Below are positions 1 to 8,318 of a DNA stretch of 42,391 nt, in pieces. Source of the stretch: Flammeovirga sp. EKP202. Its GTDB lineage: Bacteria > Bacteroidota > Bacteroidia > Cytophagales > Flammeovirgaceae. Position numbers and translations under genes: made by a program. How positions within the stretch are numbered: the stretch's first letter is position 1; each line of letters starts with the position of its first letter. The stretch is taken from NCBI RefSeq assembly GCF_014534745.1, contig NZ_JACVVP010000061.1, positions 1 to 42,391 on the forward strand. The letters run 5' to 3'. Under the pieces are notes generated by a model. That model ran no database searches. It worked only from the letters and a program-made list of their open reading frames with translations, and was not told the origin of the DNA.

Positions 1-75
1 AGCAGTAGTTCAGTTGGTTAGAATACCTGCCTGTCACGCAGGGGGTCGCGGGTTCGAGTCCCGTCTGTTCCGCCA
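1..75 (+). tRNA. tRNA-Asp (GTC), missing its first two bases
   Basis: The window opens inside a tRNA. The anticodon stem CCTGC/GCAGG (26-30, 38-42) encloses the loop CTGTCAC with anticodon GTC at 33-35, which reads Asp codons. The T arm has GGTTCGAGTCC, and the 3' end CTGTTCCG-CCA (65-75) encodes its own CCA. The acceptor 5' strand should be GGAGCAG; only AGCAG is present, so two bases lie outside the window. Confidence 0.96.
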
Positions 76-88
76 ACCAATTCAAGGG

Positions 89-120
89 AAAGACAAGTTC
101 GTATGGGCTTGTCTTTTTTT
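89..120 (+). terminator. Rho-independent terminator of the tRNA-Asp transcript
   Basis: GACAAG (92-97) pairs with CTTGTC (108-113) and is followed directly by an eight-T run. It sits 14 bases after the tRNA CCA and just before the stop of the leftward pseudouridine synthase gene. The T-run side fits rightward termination. Confidence 0.85.
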
Positions 121-127
121 TATGTCT

Positions 128-1069
128 TTATATTAATAGCTCTTTTATATCATTTGATACATCAGAATCAAACGCAAGAACTGTGCTTCGATCATTGGGA
201 GAGATAAAATGTAATGTTTTAGCGTGAAGACAATGACGTCCAATCTGCGTTTGAATTTTCCGGTCTAATACTAGAAAAGGTACTTCATAGCGCAGGTCGC
301 CAACAAGTGGATGTCCTAGGAATTGCATGTGAACTCTGATCTGATGCGTTCTACCTGTTTCCAACCTACATTCTACCAAAGTAAACTTAGAATAACGCTG
401 TAGCACCTTATAATGCGTTACAGCCTCTTTACCAAAAGACTTATCCACCGAAACTTCAATACTTCTTTCATTTTCTGGGTGTCTCCCAATATGTTGATGA
501 ATCGTTCCCTGATCTTCTTTTACATTTCCCCACACTAAAGCATTATAAATTCTGAACGGTTTCATTTTCTTAAACTGCTGACTTAAAAATTGTCTAGCAT
601 GTTCAGTTTTCGCTAAAACTAACACCCCACTTGTATCTTTATCTAAACGCTGGACAATACAGTCTTTTAAGAGTACATCTTTCTGATCTGTTTTTCTATA
701 ATACGTTTTTAATGCATTCTGAACAGTATTACCATAATTCCCTAGTCCAGGATGCATGGGCATTAAGGCAGGTTTATTGATTACAATGCACTCACTGTCT
801 TCATGGAGTACTTCTAAGGGATAATCATACTCTAGCAGTTCAGTAAGCTTGTTGAAAGGTTCATACCAACGTATGATGTCATCAGGTTTAACGAGGTAAC
901 TAGCCTTTGACTTTTTATCATTGACAGTGACCATTTCAGTTTTAATTTTCTTCTGAATGATATTTCTACTTTTATTAGGAAGGTTTAAAGATAGAAAATG
1001 ATCTAACCGTACTTGTTTACCTGCTTTAGGTACTGTAAATTCTTCATGAAGATGCTTCTTTTCTATCAT
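128..1069 (-). CDS. RluA-family RNA pseudouridine synthase
   Basis: Isomerises uridine to pseudouridine in rRNA or tRNA in the cytoplasm. With the ATG at 1069 the protein has 313 residues: an S4-like RNA-binding segment (about 20-68), then the synthase fold with the catalytic motif RLDKDTSG (141-148; Asp143 the nucleophile) and the later GRTHQIRVHM block typical of the RluA/RluD group. The usual His before RLD is Gln here. A TTG at 1114 would add 15 residues, but the ATG is preceded by a purine-rich AAAAAAAGAGA and gives a normal length. Head-to-head with the M50 gene, 67 bp apart. Which RNA site it modifies cannot be told. Confidence 0.9.
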   Translation of the reverse strand: MIEKKHLHEEFTVPKAGKQVRLDHFLSLNLPNKSRNIIQKKIKTEMVTVNDKKSKASYLVKPDDIIRWYEPFNKLTELLEYDYPLEVLHEDSECIVINKPALMPMHPGLGNYGNTVQNALKTYYRKTDQKDVLLKDCIVQRLDKDTSGVLVLAKTEHARQFLSQQFKKMKPFRIYNALVWGNVKEDQGTIHQHIGRHPENERSIEVSVDKSFGKEAVTHYKVLQRYSKFTLVECRLETGRTHQIRVHMQFLGHPLVGDLRYEVPFLVLDRKIQTQIGRHCLHAKTLHFISPNDRSTVLAFDSDVSNDIKELLI

Positions 1070-1136
1070 TCTCTTTTTTTGTTGTATGATCCAAGCTACA
1101 AAGTTAACTTGCAAGACTTATTGATGGAATTAAAAT

Positions 1137-2327
1137 ATGGAAGAAAATAAAGAGACGAATCAAGATATAGAACAATCCCAATTTGAAACTCCTACTCCAA
1201 AGGAAGAAAAAGTAGGAATGGTATGGTGGAAACACCTTCTATTATTTGTTGTTACTTTAATGGCGACAACATTTGCGGGTTTAGAGTGGTTATATGGTAA
1301 ATCAATTCTTTTTTCACCTATCACTCCTGAAGAGTGGTTAGGCGCTCTTTCTTATTCAGTTTCATTTCTTGGAATATTGACAGTACATGAATTCGGACAT
1401 TATTTTACGGCTAAATACCATAAACTTAAAGTTACCTTACCTTATTATCTTCCTGTATGGTTTTTTAGCTTAGGTCCTTCAATAGGGTCATTTGGTGCTT
1501 TTATCAAAATAAAGAGCATGATCAAAACAAGAAATGCATTTTTTGATGTAGGTGTTTCAGGTCCATTAGCAGGCTTTGTAGCAGCCTTGATTATTTTGTT
1601 TTATGGTTTTACTCATCTTCCTCCTGCAGACTATATTTATCAGATTCACCCCAATTATGAGGAATACGGAGCCAATTATGCAGAATATGTTTACGAGGAG
1701 TTAGGAGAAGGTGAGGATTTAATGCTGGGAACCAATTTATTATTTGAGTTTTTCAAGCATTATGTAGCTCCAGATCCATCATTAGTACCTAATCCGCATG
1801 AAATGATGCATTATCCTTACTTATTTGCGGGCTTCTTGGCTTGTTTTTTCACTGCTTTGAATTTACTCCCTTTTGGTCAACTCGATGGAGGACATGCATT
1901 GTACAGTATTATAGGTTATAAGCGATTTAGGCAGTTATTACCTTTCACATTTGCGGCCTTTTTATATTGGGGAGGATTGGGTTTATTTTCAGCCAATGAC
2001 AATCATGAGTATCTTTTGAGTTATGCACCGTTATATCTTCTCTACTTATACTTTGTTTCCATGAAGTTATTCAAAGATAAAGTAACGATTGCTCTTTATG
2101 CAATGGGAATTTTCACTGCTCAATTTATTACTGTCACTTTTATCCCTACTGCCATGGGATATACAGGTTGGTTATTTTTTGGATTAATCTTATCAAGGTT
2201 TATTGGGTTGCATCACCCGCCAGCCTTATATAACAAAGGTGTTGATACCAAACGAAAGATTGTTGGAATCATCACCTTAATTGTTTTTATTTTATGCTTT
2301 ACACCTACTCCATTTATTATGAATTAA
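1137..2327 (+). CDS. Site-2-protease-type (M50) membrane metalloprotease
   Basis: A 396-residue polytopic membrane protein of the M50/S2P family, which cleaves substrates inside the bilayer. The zinc motif HEFGH is at 84-88, in the second hydrophobic segment, and the second conserved motif, LDGGH, is at 249-253 in a later helix, giving the third ligand Asp250. The first 30 residues are a charged cytosolic tail and about seven hydrophobic segments follow. No PDZ domain is visible, unlike RseP. It is closer to the PDZ-free S2P group found across Bacteroidota and plants (EGY-like), which is family knowledge. The gene ends 22 bp from the convergent cas6. The substrate is unknown. Confidence 0.9.
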   Translation: MEENKETNQDIEQSQFETPTPKEEKVGMVWWKHLLLFVVTLMATTFAGLEWLYGKSILFSPITPEEWLGALSYSVSFLGILTVHEFGHYFTAKYHKLKVTLPYYLPVWFFSLGPSIGSFGAFIKIKSMIKTRNAFFDVGVSGPLAGFVAALIILFYGFTHLPPADYIYQIHPNYEEYGANYAEYVYEELGEGEDLMLGTNLLFEFFKHYVAPDPSLVPNPHEMMHYPYLFAGFLACFFTALNLLPFGQLDGGHALYSIIGYKRFRQLLPFTFAAFLYWGGLGLFSANDNHEYLLSYAPLYLLYLYFVSMKLFKDKVTIALYAMGIFTAQFITVTFIPTAMGYTGWLFFGLILSRFIGLHHPPALYNKGVDTKRKIVGIITLIVFILCFTPTPFIMN

Positions 2328-2349
2328 TAATTGGGAGTAGAGAATTAAA

Positions 2350-3141
2350 TTACTTAGAATTTTCTTCGTCTACGATGTAGGGTTTCTTTTCTGGATTAAA
2401 ATATGGGATATCTAACATGCCAAATCCATGAGCAGTTAATTCACCAAATCCATTGTGATAGATAAACTCTTGCACTTCAGGAGCTGCGAGTATCTCAAAT
2501 GGTAAAGTATAGCCTCTTGCTTCCTTGATTTCTCCATTTTTAATAACAGAGTAGATTCGAGCAAACTTCTTGTCCATTCGATTAATTCTGGCCAAATAAT
2601 CTTGATCAGGAATCACTTGGAATCTGAAAAAAGAAGCGATTTGCTCTTGTGTATACAAACCTGAGCTTTCCATTCTAAACATTGTAGAATCATACAACAT
2701 GTCTGAAAAGTCATCACTTATTGGATTAACAAACATCTTATTGTTCAACCCTTGGATATCGTGAAAAGGTACAATGGGAGAAATGCATAGGTATTTCATT
2801 GACTCACTGAATTGAGGAACTTCTTCTACCTCAACACTGTCAGCTTGTAACATCAAATTACCTAAGAGAATATGAGACTCTCTAAATAACCCATTTACGA
2901 TACTATCAACGAATTCTTTGTTTGGGCTGGTTAATACGATGGTCGCTTTTTTTGAAAAATAATGTAATCCTTCTCGGCCAACTTTAGTCTGTCCTTTAAG
3001 TCCAGAAAAAGTAAAATTGGCATTATCAAATAAGTTATTATCAGCACATGCTATCTTTAGCATATTCTGAACAAGTTTTTGGTGGTGGAAGGGTAAAATA
3101 GCACCCTTGTTACGGAGATTGAAGATTATTCTTATGCGCAC
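2350..3141 (-). CDS. cas6: Stand-alone Cas6-type CRISPR endoribonuclease
   Basis: Cas6 proteins cut CRISPR precursor RNA within each repeat. This 263-residue protein begins MRIRIIFNLRN...LPFHHQKLVQNML, the classic Cas6 first strand and helix, and ends with the glycine-rich loop GFGELTAHGFGMLDI (231-245) that grips the repeat RNA in this family. His19/His20 near the N terminus and Lys/Arg residues along the first half are candidate active-site residues; the exact one is not certain. The neighbours are an M50 protease and asnB: no cas1, cas2, interference genes or array lie in the window. It may serve an array elsewhere or have another RNA-processing role. Three palindromes precede the start. 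Confidence 0.85.
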   Translation of the reverse strand: MRIRIIFNLRNKGAILPFHHQKLVQNMLKIACADNNLFDNANFTFSGLKGQTKVGREGLHYFSKKATIVLTSPNKEFVDSIVNGLFRESHILLGNLMLQADSVEVEEVPQFSESMKYLCISPIVPFHDIQGLNNKMFVNPISDDFSDMLYDSTMFRMESSGLYTQEQIASFFRFQVIPDQDYLARINRMDKKFARIYSVIKNGEIKEARGYTLPFEILAAPEVQEFIYHNGFGELTAHGFGMLDIPYFNPEKKPYIVDEENSK

Positions 3142-3166
3142 CTTCTAAAAAATTTGTAGTTGGTAA

Positions 3167-3244
3167 CTTTCAATAGGATAAATCCTAGATAGATAAAAAA
3201 ATTAATAAAGTGTTTAAACACTCGTAAAATACCTCATTGAGGTA
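3167..3244. repeat. Cluster of three palindromes between asnB and cas6
   Basis: Three inverted repeats are packed in 78 bases. TAGGAT-AA-ATCCTA (3174-3187) directly follows CTTTCAA, so the other strand ends in ATTGAAAG like many CRISPR repeats. AGTGTTTAAACACT (3209-3222) is a perfect 14-base palindrome. TACCTCA-T-TGAGGTA (3230-3244) has seven pairs. Read leftward, the last two form hairpins after asnB followed by an A/T stretch with T runs, so they may end the asnB transcript; all three lie in the cas6 leader. Confidence 0.6.
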
Positions 3245-3304
3245 GATTACTTAATATCATTAATTTATCCGAATTAAAGTAATTTTTTTGATAAAAATAT
3301 ATTT

Positions 3305-5209
3305 TTAAGCTTTATTTAACGAAGGATTATATTTTTTCCACCAATTCTGCAATACCAAAATTGACCACACTTGATTTTGATCATAATTGGAAGAATTGAA
3401 GATTGTATTTTTTAAACTTTCGGTATAGTTAACGTCAAAGATACCTTGACTTGCTACAAAGTCCTTGTCTAACATCTCATTAACCCAACTCCTAAGGGCT
3501 GTTTTATAACCATTCATCAACGGTACTTCAAACCCATGTTTGGGGCGTTTATATAATTCTTCTGGGAGTAAAGTCCTAAATGCATCTTGCAGAATTCTCT
3601 TTTTCATGTTGCCATGAATTTTGTATTCCGAAGGTAATCTCATTGCAAATTCAACTACTCTATGGTCTAAAAATGGAACACGAACTTCTAGACTATTAAG
3701 CATACTCATAGAGTCTACTTTATGAAGCATATCATTTACGAGTAAACCATTGAGGTCAGAGAATAAAACATCATTGATACCATTTCCATCAATGTATTGT
3801 GTTAAATGCCCCTTTCTTTCTGCAAATGCGTTGTCATCAATTTGACCTTTAAAGCTTTGTGAAAGGATACTTCTTGTAGTGTCAGTATCTCTCCAGCAGC
3901 ATTGAAACCAGTATCTTTCTTGAGGAGAAAGCTTTAATCCATCTCCAAACTTAATGGCTTGTCTTATTTTATTTCCAAAAGCCGAATTCCTACTTTGTGG
4001 GAGTTGTTTCAAGACAGGGAGACCCGCTTTAATTACTTTTGCAACTGTACCTTGATATCTTGATTTCCATTCTCCAAGATGTTTATTATATCCTGCAAAC
4101 ATTTCATCAGCACCATCACCGGATAAGGCTACTGTTACTTTCTTTTTGGTCTCACGACAGAGAATGTTCACTGCTAATGCTGAAGCATCTGCGAAAGGTT
4201 CAGCATAACTGTCCAACATACCAAATAAATGATTGTAGAAATCATCTGGAGTTAATTTGAAAGCAGTATGATCTGTATTGTATTTTTTTGCGACTAATTC
4301 TGCGTAGTGGGTTTCATCAAAAAGTGGTTCATCTTTATAACCAATAGAAAAAGTCTGGAGTTGTTCAGTATGTTTTGAAGCCATGGCTACTACTGCTGAA
4401 GAATCAATTCCACCACTCAAGAAAGCTCCTAAAGGAACGTCTGAAATCATTCTCTCTTGAATAGATGCTTCCATTACATTCAAAAGTTCTTTTTGAGCCT
4501 CTTCATAAGTAAGGTTCAATGGTGTTGTACATTGTTCTTTGAGTTGATAATAAGGCTCTACAATTACCTCTTTTCCTTTGATGAACATATAATGTCCTTG
4601 AGGTAATTTCTTGATATTCTTAAAAATGGAATCAGGAGTTGGAATGTAGGTGAGTTGAAGTAATTGGAAAATTGAAGTAGGGTCAACTTCTTTCTCGATT
4701 CCAAATTGTAATAGTGAGATCATTTCACTACCAAAAACTACTTTATCTTCATCAACAGAGTATAACAATGGTTTAATCCCCATTCTATCTCTTGCTATGA
4801 AAAGACTATTTTCTTCGTTGTCATAAATAGCAAACCCAAAGAAGCCATGAAATTGATTCACACAACCCTTTCCGTAGTGGATATAAGCATAAAGTAAAAC
4901 TTCAGTGTCAGAGCTTGTTTTGAAATTGACGCCTTTATTTTTTAATCGCTCTTTTATCTCCTGATAATTATAAATTTCACCATTGAAGACAATAGTATAA
5001 CGACCAGAATCATCATGCATAGGTTGATTAGCACCTTCTGATAAGTCAATAATGGAAAGGCGTCTATGCCCCAAATGAACAAAATGACTACTATAAACAT
5101 CAGAAGCATTAGGACCTCTATGGGCAATAACTTCTGTTGCTTTATGCATATGAATTGCTTGCATTCGTCCAATTTCATTGAAGGCAAATAAACCTGTAAT
5201 TCCGCACAT
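3305..5209 (-). CDS. asnB: Asparagine synthase (glutamine-hydrolysing)
   Basis: Makes asparagine from aspartate, using ammonia released from glutamine and ATP. The 634-residue protein starts MCGITG, so Cys2 becomes the N-terminal nucleophile of a class II amidotransferase; RRLSIIDL (49-56), NGEIYN (76-81) and Asp101 complete the glutamine site. The synthetase half has the ATP pyrophosphatase loop SGGIDSS (265-271) and the later SGDGADEMFAGY. It is longer than E. coli AsnB (about 554) and matches the long form common in Bacteroidota and in polysaccharide loci, where related enzymes amidate sugars. No sugar genes adjoin, so a housekeeping role is more likely. ATG follows a purine-rich leader. 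Confidence 0.93.
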   Translation of the reverse strand: MCGITGLFAFNEIGRMQAIHMHKATEVIAHRGPNASDVYSSHFVHLGHRRLSIIDLSEGANQPMHDDSGRYTIVFNGEIYNYQEIKERLKNKGVNFKTSSDTEVLLYAYIHYGKGCVNQFHGFFGFAIYDNEENSLFIARDRMGIKPLLYSVDEDKVVFGSEMISLLQFGIEKEVDPTSIFQLLQLTYIPTPDSIFKNIKKLPQGHYMFIKGKEVIVEPYYQLKEQCTTPLNLTYEEAQKELLNVMEASIQERMISDVPLGAFLSGGIDSSAVVAMASKHTEQLQTFSIGYKDEPLFDETHYAELVAKKYNTDHTAFKLTPDDFYNHLFGMLDSYAEPFADASALAVNILCRETKKKVTVALSGDGADEMFAGYNKHLGEWKSRYQGTVAKVIKAGLPVLKQLPQSRNSAFGNKIRQAIKFGDGLKLSPQERYWFQCCWRDTDTTRSILSQSFKGQIDDNAFAERKGHLTQYIDGNGINDVLFSDLNGLLVNDMLHKVDSMSMLNSLEVRVPFLDHRVVEFAMRLPSEYKIHGNMKKRILQDAFRTLLPEELYKRPKHGFEVPLMNGYKTALRSWVNEMLDKDFVASQGIFDVNYTESLKNTIFNSSNYDQNQVWSILVLQNWWKKYNPSLNKA

Positions 5210-5338
5210 GATCTTCTACTGGAGGTTAAAAAATGGTTGATTAAAGAACTTTACAAAACGAAATTAGCAACAAAAATCAAAAAGCCAACGAATAAAATCC
5301 ATTGACCCTGATAATTATTAGAAAAGGCAACGGAAGAC

Positions 5339-6469
5339 TTAAATAAATGATAACAGATAACCAAGTATACTACCTCCTAGGATGATCCACATACTGTTGA
5401 CCTTTTTAAATTTGAAAGTGATCACAATACTTAAGAGAGCAATAGTAATACTTTGCCAATCTTGTAAAGAGGTAACGGTCATTTCAAAAAGCACTTTTAC
5501 CATAATAGCAACTGATGCAATATTTACGGCATCTAAGAAATACCCTACTTGTTTTGAGTTTCTTAATTTTGAGATAAATGGATTTAAAATTAAGACAAGA
5601 ATAAAAGAAGGGAGAAAAATGCCCAAAGTAGCCATTATTGCTCCACTGACCCCACCTAATTGAAATCCTACAAAAGTAGCAGTTGACAGGACTGGGCCTG
5701 GGGTGAATTGTCCAATTGCAATGGCATCCATTAATTCTTGTCGTGAAAGCCAACCATTACCGACCAATTCAGCATCTAAATAGGCAAAAAGTACATATCC
5801 ACTACCATACAATACCGCACCTACTTTTAAGAAGGTTAGAAAAATAGTTGAAGTAGATATACCTACAATCCCATTTAGCGGACTTGAAGTGAGTAATAAA
5901 GGTAAAAAGGCTTTTTTGTCTGTACTTTCCTTATGCTTAACATTAAAATAGAAGACACCCATTAAACCTGTCCCTAACAAAGCCACGATTTCATTGACTC
6001 CTAAAAATGAAGCAATGAAAGTAATCACTCCTAAAATTCCAATTTCAACTCCTTTTAAAGCCTTCTTTCCTAATTTTAAGATTGCACCCATGATGATCGC
6101 TAATACGGCAGGTTTAATACCAATAATAAAAGGAGCTACATTGGGAAGTTCTCCATATTCAGTATAAAACCAACCTAAAATACCAGTAATGACGACAGCG
6201 GGGAAAATGAATGCAATTCCTCCAAAAACTAACCCTAAAAAACCAGCTCTTTCATGTCCCACATGCATGGTCATTTCCGTTGAGTTTGGACCAGGGATTA
6301 AATTAGTAGCTCCTATTAGATCCAAGAAGTGCTCACTACTCATCCATTTCCTTTTTTCAACAATTTCTTTTTCTAACATGGCGATATGTGCAGCAGGACC
6401 ACCAAAGGCAATACACCCAAGACGGAACATTACGAAAACAACTTCTAGTAGCTTTGATGATTTGTTCAT
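5339..6469 (-). CDS. chrA: Chromate transporter ChrA (long, two-domain form)
   Basis: An inner-membrane CHR-superfamily protein, 376 residues, that exports chromate. Both repeated CHR domains are visible: the N-terminal half has FRLGCIAFGGPAAHIAMLE and GATNLIPGPNSTEM; the C-terminal half has FLKVGAVLYGSGYVL and AIGQFTPGPVLSTATFVG, the matching motifs of the inverted repeat. About ten hydrophobic segments are seen. Length is close to the usual 390-400. It is transcribed alone: asnB lies 129 bp downstream and the next gene upstream ends at a terminator. No ChrB-type regulator is present. The physiological substrate could be another oxyanion; that is inference. Confidence 0.92.
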   Translation of the reverse strand: MNKSSKLLEVVFVMFRLGCIAFGGPAAHIAMLEKEIVEKRKWMSSEHFLDLIGATNLIPGPNSTEMTMHVGHERAGFLGLVFGGIAFIFPAVVITGILGWFYTEYGELPNVAPFIIGIKPAVLAIIMGAILKLGKKALKGVEIGILGVITFIASFLGVNEIVALLGTGLMGVFYFNVKHKESTDKKAFLPLLLTSSPLNGIVGISTSTIFLTFLKVGAVLYGSGYVLFAYLDAELVGNGWLSRQELMDAIAIGQFTPGPVLSTATFVGFQLGGVSGAIMATLGIFLPSFILVLILNPFISKLRNSKQVGYFLDAVNIASVAIMVKVLFEMTVTSLQDWQSITIALLSIVITFKFKKVNSMWIILGGSILGYLLSFI

Positions 6470-6601
6470 TTATAAAGATTGTTTGATTGATAATTATAGT
6501 ATTGGTATTTCCTCTATAAGAGGAGTTATTAATGAATGATGCAAAGTAAATACAAATGAACGGGTGTTTTGTGGTCTATTTGAAAGGATAATAGTAAAAA
6601 A

Positions 6602-6636
6602 ATAGGCATCGAGCACTTAAACCGCCCGATGCCTAT
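6602..6636 (-). terminator. Leftward terminator after the YfcE-like gene
   Basis: ATAGGCATCG (6602-6611) and CGATGCCTAT (6627-6636) form a perfect 10-pair stem with a 15-base loop. On the minus strand the stem is followed by seven T, as expected for termination of transcripts coming from the gene ending at 6813. Confidence 0.8.
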
Positions 6637-6652
6637 CTGTGTCACGCTTTAG

Positions 6653-6687
6653 AAACTGATTTTTATTATTAAAAATATTTTCAGTTT
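6653..6687. repeat. AT-rich hairpin downstream of the YfcE-like gene
   Basis: AAACTGA (6653-6659) pairs with TCAGTTT (6681-6687), enclosing a second small hairpin ATTTTTA/TAAAAAT. It lies in the 3' untranslated part of the leftward transcript, before the terminator at 6602-6636. Role unknown. Confidence 0.45.
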
Positions 6688-6812
6688 GCTAGCATTATCT
6701 CATCTCATAACTTTCAATAACAAATTAAGCGTATTTTGAACACATACAGAGGTGATCTAGATGTAAATAAATGTTGATTGTTATCATTGTTTTGAGTTAA
6801 GTGGTTGATAAT

Positions 6813-7316
6813 CTATATTTTTGCTCTGAGCCCTAACTCAATAACTTTTAAATCTTTTGGTTTTTCATCTTCTATTCTTAATCGAATAAGTGTCCTCATT
6901 CTATGAAAACCATGTCTTCCTGCTGCTCCAGGGTTGATATGTAGTAATTTCCTTTCTGGATCTGGAATTACTTTTAAAATATGAGAATGACCACATATAA
7001 ACAGATCAGGTTTTACCTCACTTAATCGTTTTTTGAGTTTAGCGGTATATTTTGGGGGATACCCACCAATATGTATGATGTAAACTTTTACGCCGTCTAT
7101 TTCAAAAAGAGCTTCTTCAGGATATTCAGCTCTGATGGCTCCATCATCAATATTTCCATAAACTGCTTTGGTAGGGGCTATGCTCTGAAGTTGTTGCATA
7201 ACATGTATATCTCCTATATCACCTGCATGCCAAATTTCATCGCAACCTTCTAAATTTTTTAATATATGATCATCAATATAACTATGTGTATCTGATAGGA
7301 TACCTATTTCTTTCAT
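6813..7316 (-). CDS. YfcE/MJ0936-family metallophosphoesterase
   Basis: A small cytosolic phosphodiesterase of 167 residues with all calcineurin-type metal motifs: DTH (9-11), GD at 32-33, GN at 55-56, His82 and GHSH (109-112). Such proteins bind two metals, often Mn, and hydrolyse phosphodiesters; the natural substrate is mostly unknown. The ATG at 7316 gives MKEIGILSDTHS, the standard family start; a TTG at 7349 would add residues not seen in the family and overlap the divergent gene's leader. Divergent from the DUF4251 gene. Length fits the family (about 160-185). Confidence 0.9.
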   Translation of the reverse strand: MKEIGILSDTHSYIDDHILKNLEGCDEIWHAGDIGDIHVMQQLQSIAPTKAVYGNIDDGAIRAEYPEEALFEIDGVKVYIIHIGGYPPKYTAKLKKRLSEVKPDLFICGHSHILKVIPDPERKLLHINPGAAGRHGFHRMRTLIRLRIEDEKPKDLKVIELGLRAKI

Positions 7317-7418
7317 GCTTGAAATGTTAATATGCTTGAATTGAATCAACTCAAAAACTATTCAATCGTTCAATTGAATATGAAAAATGATTTGAAAAAC
7401 TATAACGCTGAAAATACT

Positions 7419-8033
7419 ATGAAGAACTTAATAAAAATATTAATCGTTTCAATTTCTTTTATGTTTAGCTCTAACTTATTAGCTCAAGATGCGGCATTTG
7501 AAGAGCAGCCATTAACTAAACAGGAAATAAGAGCTCAAAAAAGATTAGAAAAAAAGAAGGAAAGAGAGCAAAGAAAAATGTTAGCAAAACAAATGGAGAT
7601 GATTGCTCATGAACAAGCGGTTTATGGCATTGATAGCTCAAGTTTTGTTTTGGAAGCGATTCAAGTGTATGATCGATATGGAAACATTGAAAACGTAAAT
7701 AGTAATATCAACTTTGTTAAAATAGCTGGAGATGTCGCTATTTTCCAATTAGGTTTTGATGGAGTAGTAGGCCTCAATGGTGTGGGAGGTATTACCATGG
7801 AAGGTAGAATCTCAGGTTATGAGGTTGAAAAACTAGAAAATGGTAGAGTAAATGTAAAATTCAACGTGCAAGGACCAATTATGTCTGCTAGTATGAATTT
7901 TACAATGGATGGCGAAGGAAACTTTGCGAATGTAAAGGTAAGAGCACAGACTGAAAACATTGAATTAAATTTCAGAGGTCAAATTAAGCACCTCAACCAA
8001 TCAAGTGTTTATGAAGGTATGAAGTTATTCTAA
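7419..8033 (+). CDS. DUF4251 secreted/periplasmic protein
   Basis: A 204-residue exported protein. From the ATG at 7419 there is a clear signal peptide (MKNLIKILIVSISFMFSS, cleavage near LLAQ-DA), then a strongly charged, Lys/Arg/Glu-rich helix (about 30-65), then a beta-rich domain with NFVKIAGDVAIFQ and GLNGVGGITMEGRISGYEV. These match my recollection of DUF4251, a family seen only in Bacteroidota and without known function. An upstream TTG would add 29 residues in front of the signal sequence and is unlikely. Monocistronic, ending at the hairpin at 8074-8110. Confidence 0.8.
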   Translation: MKNLIKILIVSISFMFSSNLLAQDAAFEEQPLTKQEIRAQKRLEKKKEREQRKMLAKQMEMIAHEQAVYGIDSSSFVLEAIQVYDRYGNIENVNSNINFVKIAGDVAIFQLGFDGVVGLNGVGGITMEGRISGYEVEKLENGRVNVKFNVQGPIMSASMNFTMDGEGNFANVKVRAQTENIELNFRGQIKHLNQSSVYEGMKLF

Positions 8034-8041
8034 TGCTTTGA

Positions 8042-8058
8042 TACACTTATAAAGTGTA
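8042..8058. promoter_or_regulatory. Palindrome TACACTT-ata-AAGTGTA
   Basis: A perfect 7+7 inverted repeat with a 3-base centre, just after the DUF4251 stop. Most of it (ACACTTATAA then TGTAAT) recurs at 8246-8263 ahead of the DUF892 gene, which suggests a protein-binding site rather than chance. Confidence 0.4.
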
Positions 8059-8073
8059 ATGAAGTTTTGACAT

Positions 8074-8110
8074 AAAAAAAAGAGCAGTTTCTTAGAATCT
8101 GCTCTTTTTT
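8074..8110 (+). terminator. Terminator after the DUF4251 gene
   Basis: A-run plus AGAGCAG (8081-8087) pairs with CTGCTCT (8099-8105) plus a six-T run. The flanking A and T runs extend the stem. It ends the rightward DUF4251 transcript. Confidence 0.85.
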
Positions 8111-8244
8111 GCTTCATTTCATTTCATTTCTTTTGTATAACAAATATAGGATTTAGTTTGATTATCTCATGGTGATAAGGAAATTATTTCTAGTGATTTT
8201 TGTCATTGAAAGTGAATTTTGATGCTGTTATTTTAGGTGTGTGA

Positions 8245-8263
8245 ATTACACTTATAATGTAAT
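8245..8263. promoter_or_regulatory. Inverted repeat ATTACA-N7-TGTAAT upstream of the DUF892 gene
   Basis: ATTACA (8245-8250) and TGTAAT (8258-8263) are separated by CTTATAA. The site is 56 bp before the DUF892 start, a suitable position for an operator, and shares ACACTTATAA with the palindrome at 8042-8058. Confidence 0.4.
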
Positions 8264-8318
8264 AGATGCTGAGATTGTGTTTAAAATAAATTGTCAATCC
8301 TAATAAAACTGAATCATT

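Noticed and set aside
3142-3304. A CRISPR array next to cas6
   Set aside because: The palindromes differ from each other, and no regular repeat-spacer spacing exists. One has only a resemblance to a repeat end.
6189-6539. A 116-codon rightward frame over chrA
   Set aside because: It lies antisense to an intact, conserved transporter gene and has no protein-like character.
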